A program made the position numbers and the translations under genes. Below, one piece after another: positions 24,721 through 33,565 of a stretch of DNA of 60,375 nt (positions are counted from its first letter, which is position 1; each line of letters starts with the position of its first letter). The DNA lies in assembly GCA_038106445.1 (NCBI GenBank), contig JAYODU010000013.1, positions 1 through 60,375 on the forward strand. The letters are read 5' to 3'. Source of the stretch: Pseudemcibacter sp038106445. GTDB lineage: Bacteria > Pseudomonadota > Alphaproteobacteria > Sphingomonadales > Emcibacteraceae. A model generated the notes under the pieces. It was not told where the DNA came from, searched no databases, and saw only the letters and a list, made by a program, of their open reading frames with translations.

Positions 24721-25089
24721 ATGATTCAAATGCAAACCAACCTTGACGTTGCCGATAACTCAGGCGCTCGTCGCGTGCAGTGCATCAAGGTGCTCGGCGG
24801 TTCCAAACGGAAAACTGCCGGTGTAGGTGACGTTATCGTCGTCAGTGTTAAGGAAGCTATTCCGCGCGGACGCGTCAAAAAGGGAGAGGTGCATCGTGCA
24901 GTAATCGTACGGACAAAGAAAGATGTAAAACGTATCGACGGAACAACAATCCGTTTTGATACCAATGCGGCCGTTTTGATCAATAAACAAAACGAACCAA
25001 TTGGTACACGTATCTTTGGTCCAGTCGTACGTGAGCTACGTGCAGCTCAACATATGAAAATTATCTCACTTGCACCGGAGGTACTATAA
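24721..25089 (+). CDS. rplN: 50S ribosomal protein L14
   Basis: L14 (122 residues) lies at the subunit interface and is the first gene of the spc gene order. The start MIQMQTNLDVADNSGARR, the block RGRVKKGEVHRAVIVRTKK and the end MKIISLAPEVL are diagnostic. AGTAGGAAAAACCT upstream contains the SD AGGA. Its stop overlaps the rplX ATG (TAATG). Confidence 0.98.
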   Translation: MIQMQTNLDVADNSGARRVQCIKVLGGSKRKTAGVGDVIVVSVKEAIPRGRVKKGEVHRAVIVRTKKDVKRIDGTTIRFDTNAAVLINKQNEPIGTRIFGPVVRELRAAQHMKIISLAPEVL

Positions 25090-25409
25090 TGTCCAACATT
25101 AAGTATAAAATCCGTAAAGGTGATGAAGTGATTGTACTGACTGGTAAGGATAAAGGTAAATCTGGTGAGATCACCAAGATGATGCCAGCTGAAGGTCTTG
25201 CGATTGTCCAGGGTGTAAATCTTGTTAAACGTCATCAACGTCAGACACAGACGAATGAAGGCGGAATTATAACCAAAGAGGCACCTATTCATATTTCAAA
25301 TTTGGCTCTGAAAGATCCAAAAACTGGAAAAGCAACGAAAGTCGGTTTTAAGATTGAAAAAGATGGAACTAAAACTCGTATTTCCAAAGCATCAGGGGAG
25401 AAAGTCTAA
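25089..25409 (+). CDS. rplX: 50S ribosomal protein L24
   Basis: L24 (106 residues) initiates 50S assembly. The KOW motif is seen at residues 9-26 (KGDEVIVLTGKDKGKSGE), followed by VQGVNLVKRHQRQT. Its start overlaps the rplN stop and its stop overlaps the rplE start, both by one base, so these genes are likely translationally coupled. Confidence 0.97.
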   Translation: MSNIKYKIRKGDEVIVLTGKDKGKSGEITKMMPAEGLAIVQGVNLVKRHQRQTQTNEGGIITKEAPIHISNLALKDPKTGKATKVGFKIEKDGTKTRISKASGEKV

Positions 25410-25972
25410 TGGCTTATAGTCCTCGTCTTAAAGATGTATATGAAAAACAAGTGCGTGAAAGCCTTCAAAAGGAATTCTCATACGCAAATGTTATGGAAAT
25501 CCCGAAGCTTGAGAAAATTGTTCTCAATATGGGTGTTGGTGGTGCAGTTAATGACACTAAAAAGGTCAAAAAAGCTGTTGAGGAAATGACTAAAATTGCG
25601 GGTCAGGCTCCTGTGACAACACGTGCTAAGAAATCGATCGCTGGATTTAAGGTTCGTGAAAATATGCCGCTGGGTTGCAAAGTGACACTGCGTGGAAACA
25701 GAATGTATGAATTTCTGGATCGCCTTATTCAGATCGCCCTTCCACGTGTTCGTGACTTCCGTGGCGTAAATGATAAAAGTTTCGATGGTCGTGGTAATTA
25801 TGCCCTTGGTCTTAAGGAACAATTAGTCTTTACAGAAATCAGCTACGATGATGTGGATGATATCCGCGGTTTGGACATAATCATTTGTACATCCGCGAAA
25901 ACTGATAAAGAAGCTCATGCGTTACTTTCTGGTTTCGAGATGCCGTTCGCTTCAAAAGCGGGAGAGAAATAA
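25409..25972 (+). CDS. rplE: 50S ribosomal protein L5
   Basis: L5 (187 residues) binds 5S rRNA in the central protuberance. The blocks IPKLEKIVLNMGVGGAV, KSIAGFKVRENMPLGCKVTL and GRGNYALGLKEQLVFTEI are conserved. It starts within the rplX stop and its stop overlaps the rpsN start. An AGGGGAGAAAG SD lies at the end of rplX. Confidence 0.98.
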   Translation: MAYSPRLKDVYEKQVRESLQKEFSYANVMEIPKLEKIVLNMGVGGAVNDTKKVKKAVEEMTKIAGQAPVTTRAKKSIAGFKVRENMPLGCKVTLRGNRMYEFLDRLIQIALPRVRDFRGVNDKSFDGRGNYALGLKEQLVFTEISYDDVDDIRGLDIIICTSAKTDKEAHALLSGFEMPFASKAGEK

Positions 25973-26277
25973 TGGCTAAACTAAGTGCAGTAAATAAAAA
26001 CCTTAAGCGTGAGCGAATGGTTAAAAAATATGCGGCAAAACGCGCAGCTCTAAAGGCAGCAGCTAAAAACCCTGAACTTTCATTTGATGAACAGTTTGTA
26101 GCTCGTCTTAAGCTTGCGAAGTTACCACGAAACGGTGCGAAAGTTCGTCTTCGTAATCGTTGTCAGGTGACTGGCCGTCCGCGCGGTTATTACCGTAAAT
26201 TTAAAATGTCTCGTGTTTCATTACGTCATTTGGCCTCACACGGCTATCTTCCTGGCGTTGTGAAATCGAGCTGGTAG
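25972..26277 (+). CDS. rpsN: 30S ribosomal protein S14 (long, zinc-free type)
   Basis: S14 (101 residues) is of the longer type without the CxxC zinc motifs: only one cysteine is present, in RNRCQVTGRPRGYYRKF. The start MAKLSAVNKNLKRERMVKKY and the end ASHGYLPGVVKSSW are standard. Its ATG overlaps the rplE stop, and its TAG lies within the AGGAGG SD of rpsH. Confidence 0.98.
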   Translation: MAKLSAVNKNLKRERMVKKYAAKRAALKAAAKNPELSFDEQFVARLKLAKLPRNGAKVRLRNRCQVTGRPRGYYRKFKMSRVSLRHLASHGYLPGVVKSSW

Positions 26278-26289
26278 GAGGACTGATAT

Positions 26290-26688
26290 ATGTCTATGAA
26301 TGATCCTCTAGCTGACATGCTTACACGTATCCGTAACGGACAACGTGCTAATAAGAAAGCTGTAAATTCTCCTGATTCAAAATTACGTCAGCGTGTGCTC
26401 GATGTACTTGAACGTGAAGGTTATATTCGCGGTTATGTCAGAGATGAAAATGCAAATGGCAAACCTGAAATTAACATTGAACTGAAATATCATGAAGGTG
26501 ATCCGGTAATTCATGAGATTAAACGTATTTCAAAACCTGGTCGCCGTGTTTACTCATCAGTGAATGATCTGCCACGGGTGCGTAATGGACTTGGTATTTC
26601 AATTGTGTCAACCCCTAAAGGTGTACTTTCCGACGCTGAAGCTCGTGCTGCTAATGTCGGCGGTGAAGTCATCTGTACAGTATTTTAG
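26290..26688 (+). CDS. rpsH: 30S ribosomal protein S8
   Basis: S8 (132 residues) binds the central domain of 16S rRNA and in E. coli represses the spc operon. The start MSMNDPLADMLTRIRNGQ and the C-terminal GLGISIVSTPKGVLSDAEAR are diagnostic. AGGAGG at 26276-26281 with 8 nt spacing fixes ATG 26290, rather than the ATG two codons downstream. Confidence 0.98.
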   Translation: MSMNDPLADMLTRIRNGQRANKKAVNSPDSKLRQRVLDVLEREGYIRGYVRDENANGKPEINIELKYHEGDPVIHEIKRISKPGRRVYSSVNDLPRVRNGLGISIVSTPKGVLSDAEARAANVGGEVICTVF

Positions 26689-26697
26689 GAGAATATT

Positions 26698-27231
26698 ATG
26701 TCTCGTATTGGTAAAAAAGCTGTACAAATTCCCGCTGGTGTTGAAGCAAAACTTGAGGACCGTAAACTTACAGTTAAGGGTCCTAAAGGTGAGCTTGATA
26801 TGACTTTTGTCAGTGAAGTTGACGTAAAGCTTGAAAGCGGCGAAATAATGGTTACACCTCGTGGTGACGGCAAACGTGCCCGTTCTATGTGGGGTATGCA
26901 GCGTACAATGGCAAGTAATTTGGTTGATGGCGTAACAGAAGGATTTTCTAAAACGCTTGAACTGAATGGTGTTGGTTATCGCGCCCAGATGCAGGGTAGG
27001 AATGTAAACCTTCAACTCGGGTTCTCACACGACATTCTATATGAAGTCGCTGAGGGTGTTGAAGTACAATGTCCAAATCAGACTACAATTATTGTATCTG
27101 GTATTAATAAACAGAAAGTTGGCCAAGTAGCGGCGGAAATTCGTGAGTTTCGTAAACCTGAACCTTATAAGGGCAAAGGTGTTAAGTATTCTGATGAATA
27201 TATCTTCCGTAAAGAAGGCAAGAAAAAATAG
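26698..27231 (+). CDS. rplF: 50S ribosomal protein L6
   Basis: L6 (177 residues) lies near the factor-binding site of the 50S subunit. The start MSRIGKKAVQIPAGVEA, the repeat-like second domain and the C-terminal PEPYKGKGVKYSDEYIFRKE are typical. AGGAG lies 6-7 nt upstream. rplR follows after 9 nt. Confidence 0.98.
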   Translation: MSRIGKKAVQIPAGVEAKLEDRKLTVKGPKGELDMTFVSEVDVKLESGEIMVTPRGDGKRARSMWGMQRTMASNLVDGVTEGFSKTLELNGVGYRAQMQGRNVNLQLGFSHDILYEVAEGVEVQCPNQTTIIVSGINKQKVGQVAAEIREFRKPEPYKGKGVKYSDEYIFRKEGKKK

Positions 27232-27240
27232 GTACTTGAA

Positions 27241-27600
27241 ATGCAAAGTGGAAAAAAATTATTTGAGCGTCGCCGTGCTCGTGTGCGGACCAGCCTACGT
27301 AAAGTGGCTAACGGCCGTCCACGTCTTTCTATCCATCGTACTAATCAGCATATGTATGCACAGATTATTGATGATAACAAAGGTGCGACAATCGCCGCTG
27401 CTTCTACACTTGATAAAGATTTGAAAAAATTAAAAGTGGGAAGCAATTCAGAGGCTGCTGCAGCCGTAGGTAAATTAATAGCGGACCGTGCAAAAAAAGC
27501 AGGTGTTGAGCAAGTTGTATTTGATCGTGGTGGTTTTCTTTATCACGGTCGTGTGAAAGCGCTTGCTGAAGCTGCCCGCGAAGCCGGTCTAAATTTCTAA
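27241..27600 (+). CDS. rplR: 50S ribosomal protein L18
   Basis: L18 (119 residues) binds 5S rRNA with L5. The segments RRRARVRTSLRKVANGRPRL, SIHRTNQHMYAQIIDD and VVFDRGGFLYHGRVKALAEA are characteristic. No strong SD is visible (AGGTACTTGAA before ATG), so it may depend on coupling to rplF. rpsE follows after 10 nt. Confidence 0.98.
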   Translation: MQSGKKLFERRRARVRTSLRKVANGRPRLSIHRTNQHMYAQIIDDNKGATIAAASTLDKDLKKLKVGSNSEAAAAVGKLIADRAKKAGVEQVVFDRGGFLYHGRVKALAEAAREAGLNF

Positions 27601-27610
27601 GGATATTATT

Positions 27611-28165
27611 ATGGCTAGAGCAGAGAGAGAACCTCGTCAGGAAAGTGAACTGGTTGAAAAACTCGTTCATATTAATCGCGTTGCCAAAGTGGTAAAAGGT
27701 GGACGTCGTTTCGGCTTCGCGGCACTTGTTGTTGTTGGTGATCAAAAAGGTCGTGTTGGATTTGGTAAAGGCAAGGCTCGTGAAGTGCCGGAAGCAATTC
27801 GTAAAGCGACGGAAGCCGCTAAGAAAAACATGATCAGAGTACCACTTCGTGAAGGCCGTACGCTACATCATGATATCGAAGGTCGGCATGGTGCAGGTCG
27901 TGTGGTGATCAGATCTGCACAGGCAGGTACTGGTATCATTGCTGGTGGTCCGATGCGTGCTGTTTTTGAAGCGCTTGGTGTACATGATGTTGTGACAAAA
28001 TCACTTGGTACATCAAACCCTTACAACATGGTACGTGGTACATTTGATGCACTGACCAAGCAGATTTCGCCGCGTATGATTGCATCACGCCGTGGTAAAA
28101 AAGTAAGCGATATTGTTGCCCGACGTGGTGATCGCAAAGCTGAAACTGCCGAAGCGACGGAGTAA
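27611..28165 (+). CDS. rpsE: 30S ribosomal protein S5
   Basis: S5 (184 residues) acts in mRNA helicase function and decoding accuracy. The dsRNA-binding-like N-terminal domain has KVVKGGRRFGFAALVVVGD and GRVGFGKGKAREVPEAIRKA. A basic C-terminal tail ends in Glu/Ala. AAGGATATT upstream gives an AAGGA SD. rpmD follows after 5 nt. Confidence 0.98.
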   Translation: MARAEREPRQESELVEKLVHINRVAKVVKGGRRFGFAALVVVGDQKGRVGFGKGKAREVPEAIRKATEAAKKNMIRVPLREGRTLHHDIEGRHGAGRVVIRSAQAGTGIIAGGPMRAVFEALGVHDVVTKSLGTSNPYNMVRGTFDALTKQISPRMIASRRGKKVSDIVARRGDRKAETAEATE

Positions 28166-28170
28166 GTTAA

Positions 28171-28356
28171 ATGGCGAAGAAAACATTAAAAGTGACACAA
28201 ATCGGCAGTCCGATTAGACGTACAATAGATCAAAGGGCTACTCTTGTTGGTCTGGGTCTGAATAAAATGCACCGTACCCGCGAGCTGGAAGATACACCAG
28301 CCGTGCGTGGCATGATCCGTAAGGTCAGCCACTTGGTCAAAGTTGAAGGTGAATAG
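28171..28356 (+). CDS. rpmD: 50S ribosomal protein L30
   Basis: L30 (61 residues) is a small 50S protein. The blocks LKVTQIGSPIRRTIDQRATL and VGLGLNKMHRTRELEDTPAV are diagnostic. It lies in the conserved rpsE-rpmD-rplO order. Confidence 0.97.
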   Translation: MAKKTLKVTQIGSPIRRTIDQRATLVGLGLNKMHRTRELEDTPAVRGMIRKVSHLVKVEGE

Positions 28357-28364
28357 GTGACATT

Positions 28365-28844
28365 ATGAAACTTAATGAACTAGCAAATAAACCCGGTTCG
28401 ACGAAACCAAGAAAACGTGTTGGACGCGGTATTGGTTCCGGTACAGGTAAAACAGGTGGTCGTGGCGTAAAAGGTCAAAAGTCCCGTTCTGGTGTAGCCA
28501 TTAAAGGCTTTGAAGGTGGACAAATGCCAATTCATATGCGGCTTCCAAAACGCGGCTTTAACAATATTAATTCCAAGAATTATGTGCCGCTTAATATTGG
28601 TCGTCTGCAGGAAGCAATTGATGCTAAAAAAATTGATGCCAAAAAGCCGATTACTGTTGAGATATTAAAAGAAACGGGTGTAGTAACCCGTGTAAAAGAT
28701 GGTGTGCGCCTTCTTGCGAAAGGCGAACTTAAAGCCAAAGTAAATATTGAAGTTTCAAATGCTTCTGCTGCAGCAATTATAGCTGTGGAAAAAGCGGGTG
28801 GAACAGTAACTGTGCCGGCGAAGGTTGAAAAAGAAGCTTCTTAA
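28365..28844 (+). CDS. rplO: 50S ribosomal protein L15
   Basis: L15 (159 residues) is a late 50S assembly protein. The start MKLNELANKPGSTKPRKRVG, the glycine-rich RGIGSGTGKTGGRGVKGQ extension, which runs into the core of the subunit, and SGVAIKGFEGGQMPIHMRLP are typical. secY begins 42 nt downstream. Confidence 0.98.
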   Translation: MKLNELANKPGSTKPRKRVGRGIGSGTGKTGGRGVKGQKSRSGVAIKGFEGGQMPIHMRLPKRGFNNINSKNYVPLNIGRLQEAIDAKKIDAKKPITVEILKETGVVTRVKDGVRLLAKGELKAKVNIEVSNASAAAIIAVEKAGGTVTVPAKVEKEAS

Positions 28845-28886
28845 CCTTACATAGAAGTAATCGATTTTAAGCATAGGGATTAAATA

Positions 28887-30224
28887 ATGGCATCAGCAGC
28901 AGAACAATTGGCGGGTAATATCAGCCTCGGCGCTTTTTCAAAGGCGACCGAGCTTAAACAACGCATATGGTTCACGCTGATAGCTCTTATGATATACAGA
29001 CTTGCTACCTATGTACCGCTTCCCGGAATTGATCCTGTCGCTTTGGAACAAATGTTCAATCAAAACCAGGGTGGTATCCTTGGTATGCTTGATTTGTTTA
29101 ATGGTGGTGCAATCCAACGGATGAGCCTTATCGCCCTTGGGATTATGCCCTATATTTCATCCTCCATCATCATGCAGCTCATGACATCCATGAGCGCTGA
29201 ACTTAAGGAGCTTAAGAAACAGGGGGAAGCAGGTCGCCGCAAGATAAATCAATATACCCGATATGGTACTGTGGCGCTTTGTATTGTGCAGTCATATGCA
29301 ATTGCTACCGGTCTGGAACAGAATATTGCAACGGATCCCGGTCTGTTTTTCAGAATGACAACAGTAATTACGCTCACTGGCGGAACCATGTTCCTTGTAT
29401 GGCATGGAGAACAAATTACGGCGCGCGGTGTTGGTAACGGTATTTCCCTTATCATTTTTGCCGGAATTGTTGCGCAGTTGCCAATTGCGATTGCAAGTAC
29501 ATTGGATATGAGTTCCAAGGGCACATTGGGCGGGCCACTTTTTATCATAGCCCTTATTACTATGGTCGTGGCAGTCATTGCTTTAATTGTATTTATGGAA
29601 CGTGCGCAGCGCCGCATCCTTATCCAATATCCAAAAAGACAACAGGCAAATGGTATGGCACAGGGCGAACAGTCACATATGCCTCTTAAATTAAATACTG
29701 CGGGGGTTATTCCACCGATCTTTGCTTCATCACTACTTATGTTGCCTGCGACTTTTGCACAATTTTCTTCTGCAAACAGTGCAGACTGGGTGACAACCGT
29801 AACTGCGCTAATGGGACCAGGTCAGCCGCTATATTTGCTTTTCTATGTGGTTGGTATTGTCTTTTTCTGTTTCTTTTATACGGCGCTTGTTTTTAACCCT
29901 GAAGAAACAGCAGATAATCTGAAAAAATATGGTGGTTTTGTTCCTGGAATTCGTCCTGGTAAAAATACGGCAAGATATCTTGATTATGTTCTGACACGCC
30001 TGACGGCTGTGGGTGCCATCTATCTTTGTTTTGTATGTTTGCTGCCGGAAGTGCTCAGATCACAATATGCTATTCCATTTTATTTCGGTGGAACATCGCT
30101 GTTGATCGTTGTGAACGTAACCATGGACACTGTAGGACAGATCCATAGTCATTTAATGGCACACCAGTATGAAGGTCTGATGAAAAAATCAAAGCTTCGC
30201 GGTGGAAAAAGGCGCCGCAGATGA
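28887..30224 (+). CDS. secY: Preprotein translocase subunit SecY
   Basis: SecY (445 residues) is the channel-forming subunit of the Sec translocon in the inner membrane. Ten hydrophobic spans can be counted, beginning at about residue 27 (IWFTLIALMIYRLATYVPLPG). ALGIMPYISSSIIMQL near 80-95 and the cytoplasmic-loop block RRILIQYPKRQ are conserved, as is the C-terminal KKYGGFVPGIRPGKNTA region. It overlaps adk by 4 nt (ATGA). AGGGAT precedes the ATG. Confidence 0.98.
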   Translation: MASAAEQLAGNISLGAFSKATELKQRIWFTLIALMIYRLATYVPLPGIDPVALEQMFNQNQGGILGMLDLFNGGAIQRMSLIALGIMPYISSSIIMQLMTSMSAELKELKKQGEAGRRKINQYTRYGTVALCIVQSYAIATGLEQNIATDPGLFFRMTTVITLTGGTMFLVWHGEQITARGVGNGISLIIFAGIVAQLPIAIASTLDMSSKGTLGGPLFIIALITMVVAVIALIVFMERAQRRILIQYPKRQQANGMAQGEQSHMPLKLNTAGVIPPIFASSLLMLPATFAQFSSANSADWVTTVTALMGPGQPLYLLFYVVGIVFFCFFYTALVFNPEETADNLKKYGGFVPGIRPGKNTARYLDYVLTRLTAVGAIYLCFVCLLPEVLRSQYAIPFYFGGTSLLIVVNVTMDTVGQIHSHLMAHQYEGLMKKSKLRGGKRRRR

Positions 30225-30874
30225 TTATTATATTACTCGGTCCTCCTGGTGCAGGTAAAGGGACACAAGCCCAAAGAATCGAAAGCGCAAAAGGTCTGGT
30301 TCAGCTCTCTACAGGAGACATGCTTAGAGCCGCCGTTGCAGCAGGAACCGAAGTAGGTAAAAAAGCCAAGGATTTTATGGATGCAGGTAAACTTGTGACC
30401 GATGAAATCGTTGTTGGAATTATCGCAGACCGGATTGAGGAAGAGGATTGCAGGAATGGTTTCCTGCTTGACGGATTTCCCCGGACTGTTCAACAGGCAG
30501 AAGCCCTGGATAATATGCTTGATCAGAAACATCTGAAGCTCGATGCAGTCATCGAAATGCAGGTTGATGATGAAGCACTCGTGGACCGGATTACAGGACG
30601 CTACACATGTGCCGACTGCAATCAGGGATACCATGATCAAAACCTTAAGCCCAAAGTTGATGGCGTATGCGATAACTGCGGCTCTACGAATTTCAAACGC
30701 CGGGCGGATGATAACCGGGAAACCGTATCATCGCGTCTGGAAGCCTACCATGCTCAGACCGCTCCCTTGCTTCCATATTATGAAGCAAGAGGTGTACTGA
30801 AAAAGGTAGATGGGATGGCTGGCATCGATGATGTTACCGCCCAAATAAGTGATGTATTAAGTGGCTTGAATTAA
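30221..30874 (+). CDS. adk: Adenylate kinase, zinc-lid type
   Basis: Adenylate kinase (217 residues) interconverts ATP + AMP and 2 ADP. The P-loop GPPGAGKGT is at residues 7-15 and LLDGFPRTVQQAEAL at about 83-97. The LID domain carries four cysteines, Cys130, Cys133, Cys150 and Cys153, the arrangement that binds structural zinc in Gram-positive and some proteobacterial enzymes. The E. coli enzyme instead uses His/Ser/Asp/Thr. It overlaps the secY stop, as in many bacteria where adk follows secY. A promoter for rpsM lies downstream. Confidence 0.98.
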   Translation: MIIILLGPPGAGKGTQAQRIESAKGLVQLSTGDMLRAAVAAGTEVGKKAKDFMDAGKLVTDEIVVGIIADRIEEEDCRNGFLLDGFPRTVQQAEALDNMLDQKHLKLDAVIEMQVDDEALVDRITGRYTCADCNQGYHDQNLKPKVDGVCDNCGSTNFKRRADDNRETVSSRLEAYHAQTAPLLPYYEARGVLKKVDGMAGIDDVTAQISDVLSGLN

Positions 30875-30923
30875 GCCTTGTATCTATGGGGATAAGTTTT
30901 TTTAAAAAACTAATCCACAAAGG

Positions 30924-30951
30924 TTGACTAAGTCTTCTTAATACCTATAAT
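30924..30951 (+). promoter_or_regulatory. Strong sigma-70-type promoter for rpsM-rpsK-rpoA-rplQ
   Basis: TTGACT at 30924-30929 and a perfect TATAAT at 30946-30951 are separated by 16 nt. It lies 81 nt before rpsM and is the best promoter match in the window. It lets the alpha operon be transcribed independently of S10-spc transcripts. Confidence 0.75.
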
Positions 30952-31031
30952 CGCGCAACTTCTTGTCATGCTGTTTAGTGTGATATTTGTTGCATATTTG
31001 GTTTGAATTTTTTAGATCGGGAGAAACGATC

Positions 31032-31400
31032 GTGGCGCGTATTTCTGGCGTTAATATACCCACCGGCAAAAGGGTGGAAGTTGCACTTACCTATATCCAT
31101 GGGATTGGGCTTACAAGTGCGAAAGAAATTTGTAAGAAAAATGGGATTACACCCGAACGTCGTGTGAATGACCTTAGTGACGCGGAAGTAATAAAAATTC
31201 GCGAAACTATTGATGCCGAATATTTGGTAGAAGGTGATCGCCGTCGTGATGTGGCAATGAACATTAAACGTTTACTGGACCTTGGTACTTACCGTGGCCT
31301 TCGCCACAGGAAGAGATTACCTGTTCGCGGTCAACGCACTAGCACAAATGCCCGTACCCGTAAGGGTAAGGCTGTTGCGATTGCCGGTAAGAAGAAATAA
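31032..31400 (+). CDS. rpsM: 30S ribosomal protein S13 (GTG start)
   Basis: S13 (122 residues) is a 30S head protein touching P-site tRNA and the 50S bridge B1. The usual start MARISGVNIPTGKRVEVAL is obtained only from GTG 31032, preceded by CGGGAGAAACGATC; a longer reading from 30987 adds an unrelated hydrophobic stretch and is rejected. The block YRGLRHRKRLPVRGQRTSTN is conserved. First gene of the alpha operon here. rpsK follows after 11 nt. Confidence 0.97.
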   Translation: MARISGVNIPTGKRVEVALTYIHGIGLTSAKEICKKNGITPERRVNDLSDAEVIKIRETIDAEYLVEGDRRRDVAMNIKRLLDLGTYRGLRHRKRLPVRGQRTSTNARTRKGKAVAIAGKKK

Positions 31401-31411
31401 GGATACTGACA

Positions 31412-31798
31412 ATGGCTGGTGAAAAAAGAGTTAAACGCCGCGAGCGTAAAAATATCACAAATGGTATTGCACATGTGAACAGCACATTTAACAATACCAT
31501 CATCACTATTGCTGACTCACAGGGAAATACAATTTCCTGGTCAACTGCCGGTGCGATGGGTTTTAAAGGCTCACGTAAATCAACACCATATGCGGCACAG
31601 ATCGCTGGTGAAGATGCTGGAAGAAAAGCAATGGAACATGGCATCAAAACGCTGGAAGTTGAAGTGAAGGGACCGGGCTCCGGTCGCGAATCAGCACTTC
31701 GTGCATTGATGGCACTGGGAATAACTATTACGTCGATTCGCGATGTGACGCCAATCCCGCATAACGGGTGTCGCGCACCGAAACGTCGTAGAGTGTAA
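31412..31798 (+). CDS. rpsK: 30S ribosomal protein S11
   Basis: S11 (128 residues) lies on the 30S platform by the E site. NGIAHVNSTFNNTIITI, GRKAMEHGIKTLEVEVKG and GPGSGRESALRALMALGI are diagnostic, as is the end PHNGCRAPKRRRV. The gene is followed directly by rpoA after 77 nt, not by rpsD, which is the alphaproteobacterial arrangement. Confidence 0.98.
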   Translation: MAGEKRVKRRERKNITNGIAHVNSTFNNTIITIADSQGNTISWSTAGAMGFKGSRKSTPYAAQIAGEDAGRKAMEHGIKTLEVEVKGPGSGRESALRALMALGITITSIRDVTPIPHNGCRAPKRRRV

Positions 31799-31875
31799 TT
31801 TTAATATCTCTCGTGCTCAGGAACGGGAGTTATTGTTTATATTAAGCCTGACCTAAAATAGATAAGGATTTGACC

Positions 31876-32898
31876 GTGATCCAAAATAACTGGCAAGAGC
31901 TAATTAAACCAACAACCCTTGAAATTGTTCAAAAGGGTGAAGGGCGCAGAAAAACAACTATTGTCGCAGAACCGCTTGAACGTGGGTTTGGAATGACACT
32001 TGGTAATGCACTTCGTCGTGTACTTTTATCTTCACTTCAGGGTGCAGCTGTAACGACTGTTCATATTGATAATGTACTTCATGAATTTTCATCCATAGCC
32101 GGTGTTCGTGAAGACGTAACTGACATTATTCTGAATATTAAAAAACTCGCTGTAAGCATGGAAGGTGAAATTGAAGGTTCCCGCCGTCTTACACTACATG
32201 CGACTGGTCCAGGCGAAGTTACGGCTTCACAAATCGGCGAAGTAACCGGTGTTGTAATTCACAATCCTGATCTGGTGATATGTAACCTTGATGATGGTGC
32301 TGATCTTCGTATGGAATTAACTGTCAATACGGGTAAAGGATATGTGGCGGCCGTTAATAACCGTGCAGACGACTCACCAATTGGTCTCATTCCTGTTGAT
32401 AGCCTGTTTTCACCCGTGACACGTGTAAGTTATAAAGTAGATAATACACGCGAAGGTCAGATCCTTGATTATGACAAGCTGACAATGGATATTGAAACAG
32501 ACGGAACAGTGTCACCTGAGGATGCAATCGCTTATGCAGCGCGTATTTTGCAGGATCAGCTTCAAACGTTCATTAATTTTGATGAACCGGAAGACGTATC
32601 TGCGGATAAAGATAGTGATGAACCAGAGTTTAACCGTAATCTTCTGCGTCGTGTGGATGAACTTGAACTTTCTGTTCGTTCTGCAAACTGTCTGAAGAAT
32701 GACAACATTGTTTATATAGGTGATCTTGTGCGCAAGACAGAAGCAGAAATGCTTCGTACACCAAACTTTGGTCGTAAATCATTGAATGAAATTAAAGAAG
32801 TTCTTTCCTCAATGGGGCTTCGTCTTGGAATGGAAAACCCGGGATGGCCTCCAGAGAATATTGAAGAGCTTGTGAAAAAACTGGAACAAGAATTTTAA
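31876..32898 (+). CDS. rpoA: DNA-directed RNA polymerase subunit alpha (GTG start)
   Basis: The alpha subunit (340 residues) nucleates polymerase assembly through its N-terminal domain (about 1-235) and contacts UP elements and activators through its C-terminal domain (about 255-330). GFGMTLGNALRRVLLSSL and the C-terminal RTPNFGRKSLNEIKEVL are diagnostic. I start at GTG 31876, giving the common MIQNNWQELIKP start, with AAGGA about 8 nt upstream; the in-frame TTG at 31870 would add two residues. Confidence 0.98.
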   Translation: MIQNNWQELIKPTTLEIVQKGEGRRKTTIVAEPLERGFGMTLGNALRRVLLSSLQGAAVTTVHIDNVLHEFSSIAGVREDVTDIILNIKKLAVSMEGEIEGSRRLTLHATGPGEVTASQIGEVTGVVIHNPDLVICNLDDGADLRMELTVNTGKGYVAAVNNRADDSPIGLIPVDSLFSPVTRVSYKVDNTREGQILDYDKLTMDIETDGTVSPEDAIAYAARILQDQLQTFINFDEPEDVSADKDSDEPEFNRNLLRRVDELELSVRSANCLKNDNIVYIGDLVRKTEAEMLRTPNFGRKSLNEIKEVLSSMGLRLGMENPGWPPENIEELVKKLEQEF

Positions 32899-32948
32899 AT
32901 TAATGGGATCGGGTCCGAAAACGGATACCCCCTCAAGGAGTAAAGACT

Positions 32949-33407
32949 ATGCGCCACCGCAAAGCTGGCCGTAAGCTGAATAAAACAAGCACTCACCGCA
33001 AAGCGATGTTTGCGAATATGGCTCATGCACTTATCAAACATGAGCAAATAATAACAACACTTCCAAAAGCAAAAGAATTGCGCCCGGTTGTTGAGCGTCT
33101 TATCACGCTTGCAAAACGCGGTACACTTCATGCGCGCCGTCAGGCAGCATCGAAGCTTCCACAAATAACAAGCCAGCTTATTCGTGATGAAGTTGAAATT
33201 GATGTTGTAGATAAGCTTTTTGGACCACTGGCGGAACGCTATAAAGATCGCCAGGGTGGTTACACACGTGTTCTTAAAGCGGGTTTCCGTCATGGTGATG
33301 CCGCACCGGTTGCTGTGATAGAGCTTGTCGACCGTGACGAAGATGCCAAAGGCCAGTATAGCGGTCCGGAACTTGATGAAGATTTCGAAGAAGAAGCTGT
33401 CGCATAA
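32949..33407 (+). CDS. rplQ: 50S ribosomal protein L17
   Basis: L17 (152 residues) lies near the exit tunnel. The start MRHRKAGRKLNKTSTHRKAM and the block GGYTRVLKAGFRHGDAAPVAVIEL are typical. The last 25 or so residues are an acidic tail (e.g. DFEEEAVA) beyond the E. coli length of 127. AAGGAGT lies about 8 nt upstream. It ends the supercluster and is followed by a clear terminator. Confidence 0.98.
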   Translation: MRHRKAGRKLNKTSTHRKAMFANMAHALIKHEQIITTLPKAKELRPVVERLITLAKRGTLHARRQAASKLPQITSQLIRDEVEIDVVDKLFGPLAERYKDRQGGYTRVLKAGFRHGDAAPVAVIELVDRDEDAKGQYSGPELDEDFEEEAVA

Positions 33408-33433
33408 AAATCCTACAGGATAAATTTTCTAAA

Positions 33434-33459
33434 AGCAGTCCAAAAGGGCTGCTTTTTTT
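33434..33459 (+). terminator. Intrinsic terminator after rplQ
   Basis: AGCAGTCC (33434-33441), loop AAAA, GGGCTGCT (33446-33453), then a run of seven T. This closes the ribosomal supercluster. Confidence 0.92.
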
Positions 33460-33498
33460 ATGTGCTGTTAATTTTTCATGAAGGAGTACCTCTTAATC

Positions 33499-33527
33499 TT
33501 GCGACGTAATGGATTAGATCCTATAGT
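33499..33527 (+). promoter_or_regulatory. Probable promoter of the aldolase gene
   Basis: TTGCGA at 33499-33504 and TATAGT at 33522-33527 with a 17-nt spacer, 38 nt before the fba start and just after the rplQ terminator. Confidence 0.5.
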
Positions 33528-33565
33528 TGTAACAATATGAAATATCATCAAAAGGACAGATTAAA

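Noticed and set aside
30987..31031. N-terminal extension of S13 from an upstream start
   Set aside because: The added residues are unrelated to S13; the GTG at 31032 gives the usual length and has a GGGAG-type SD.
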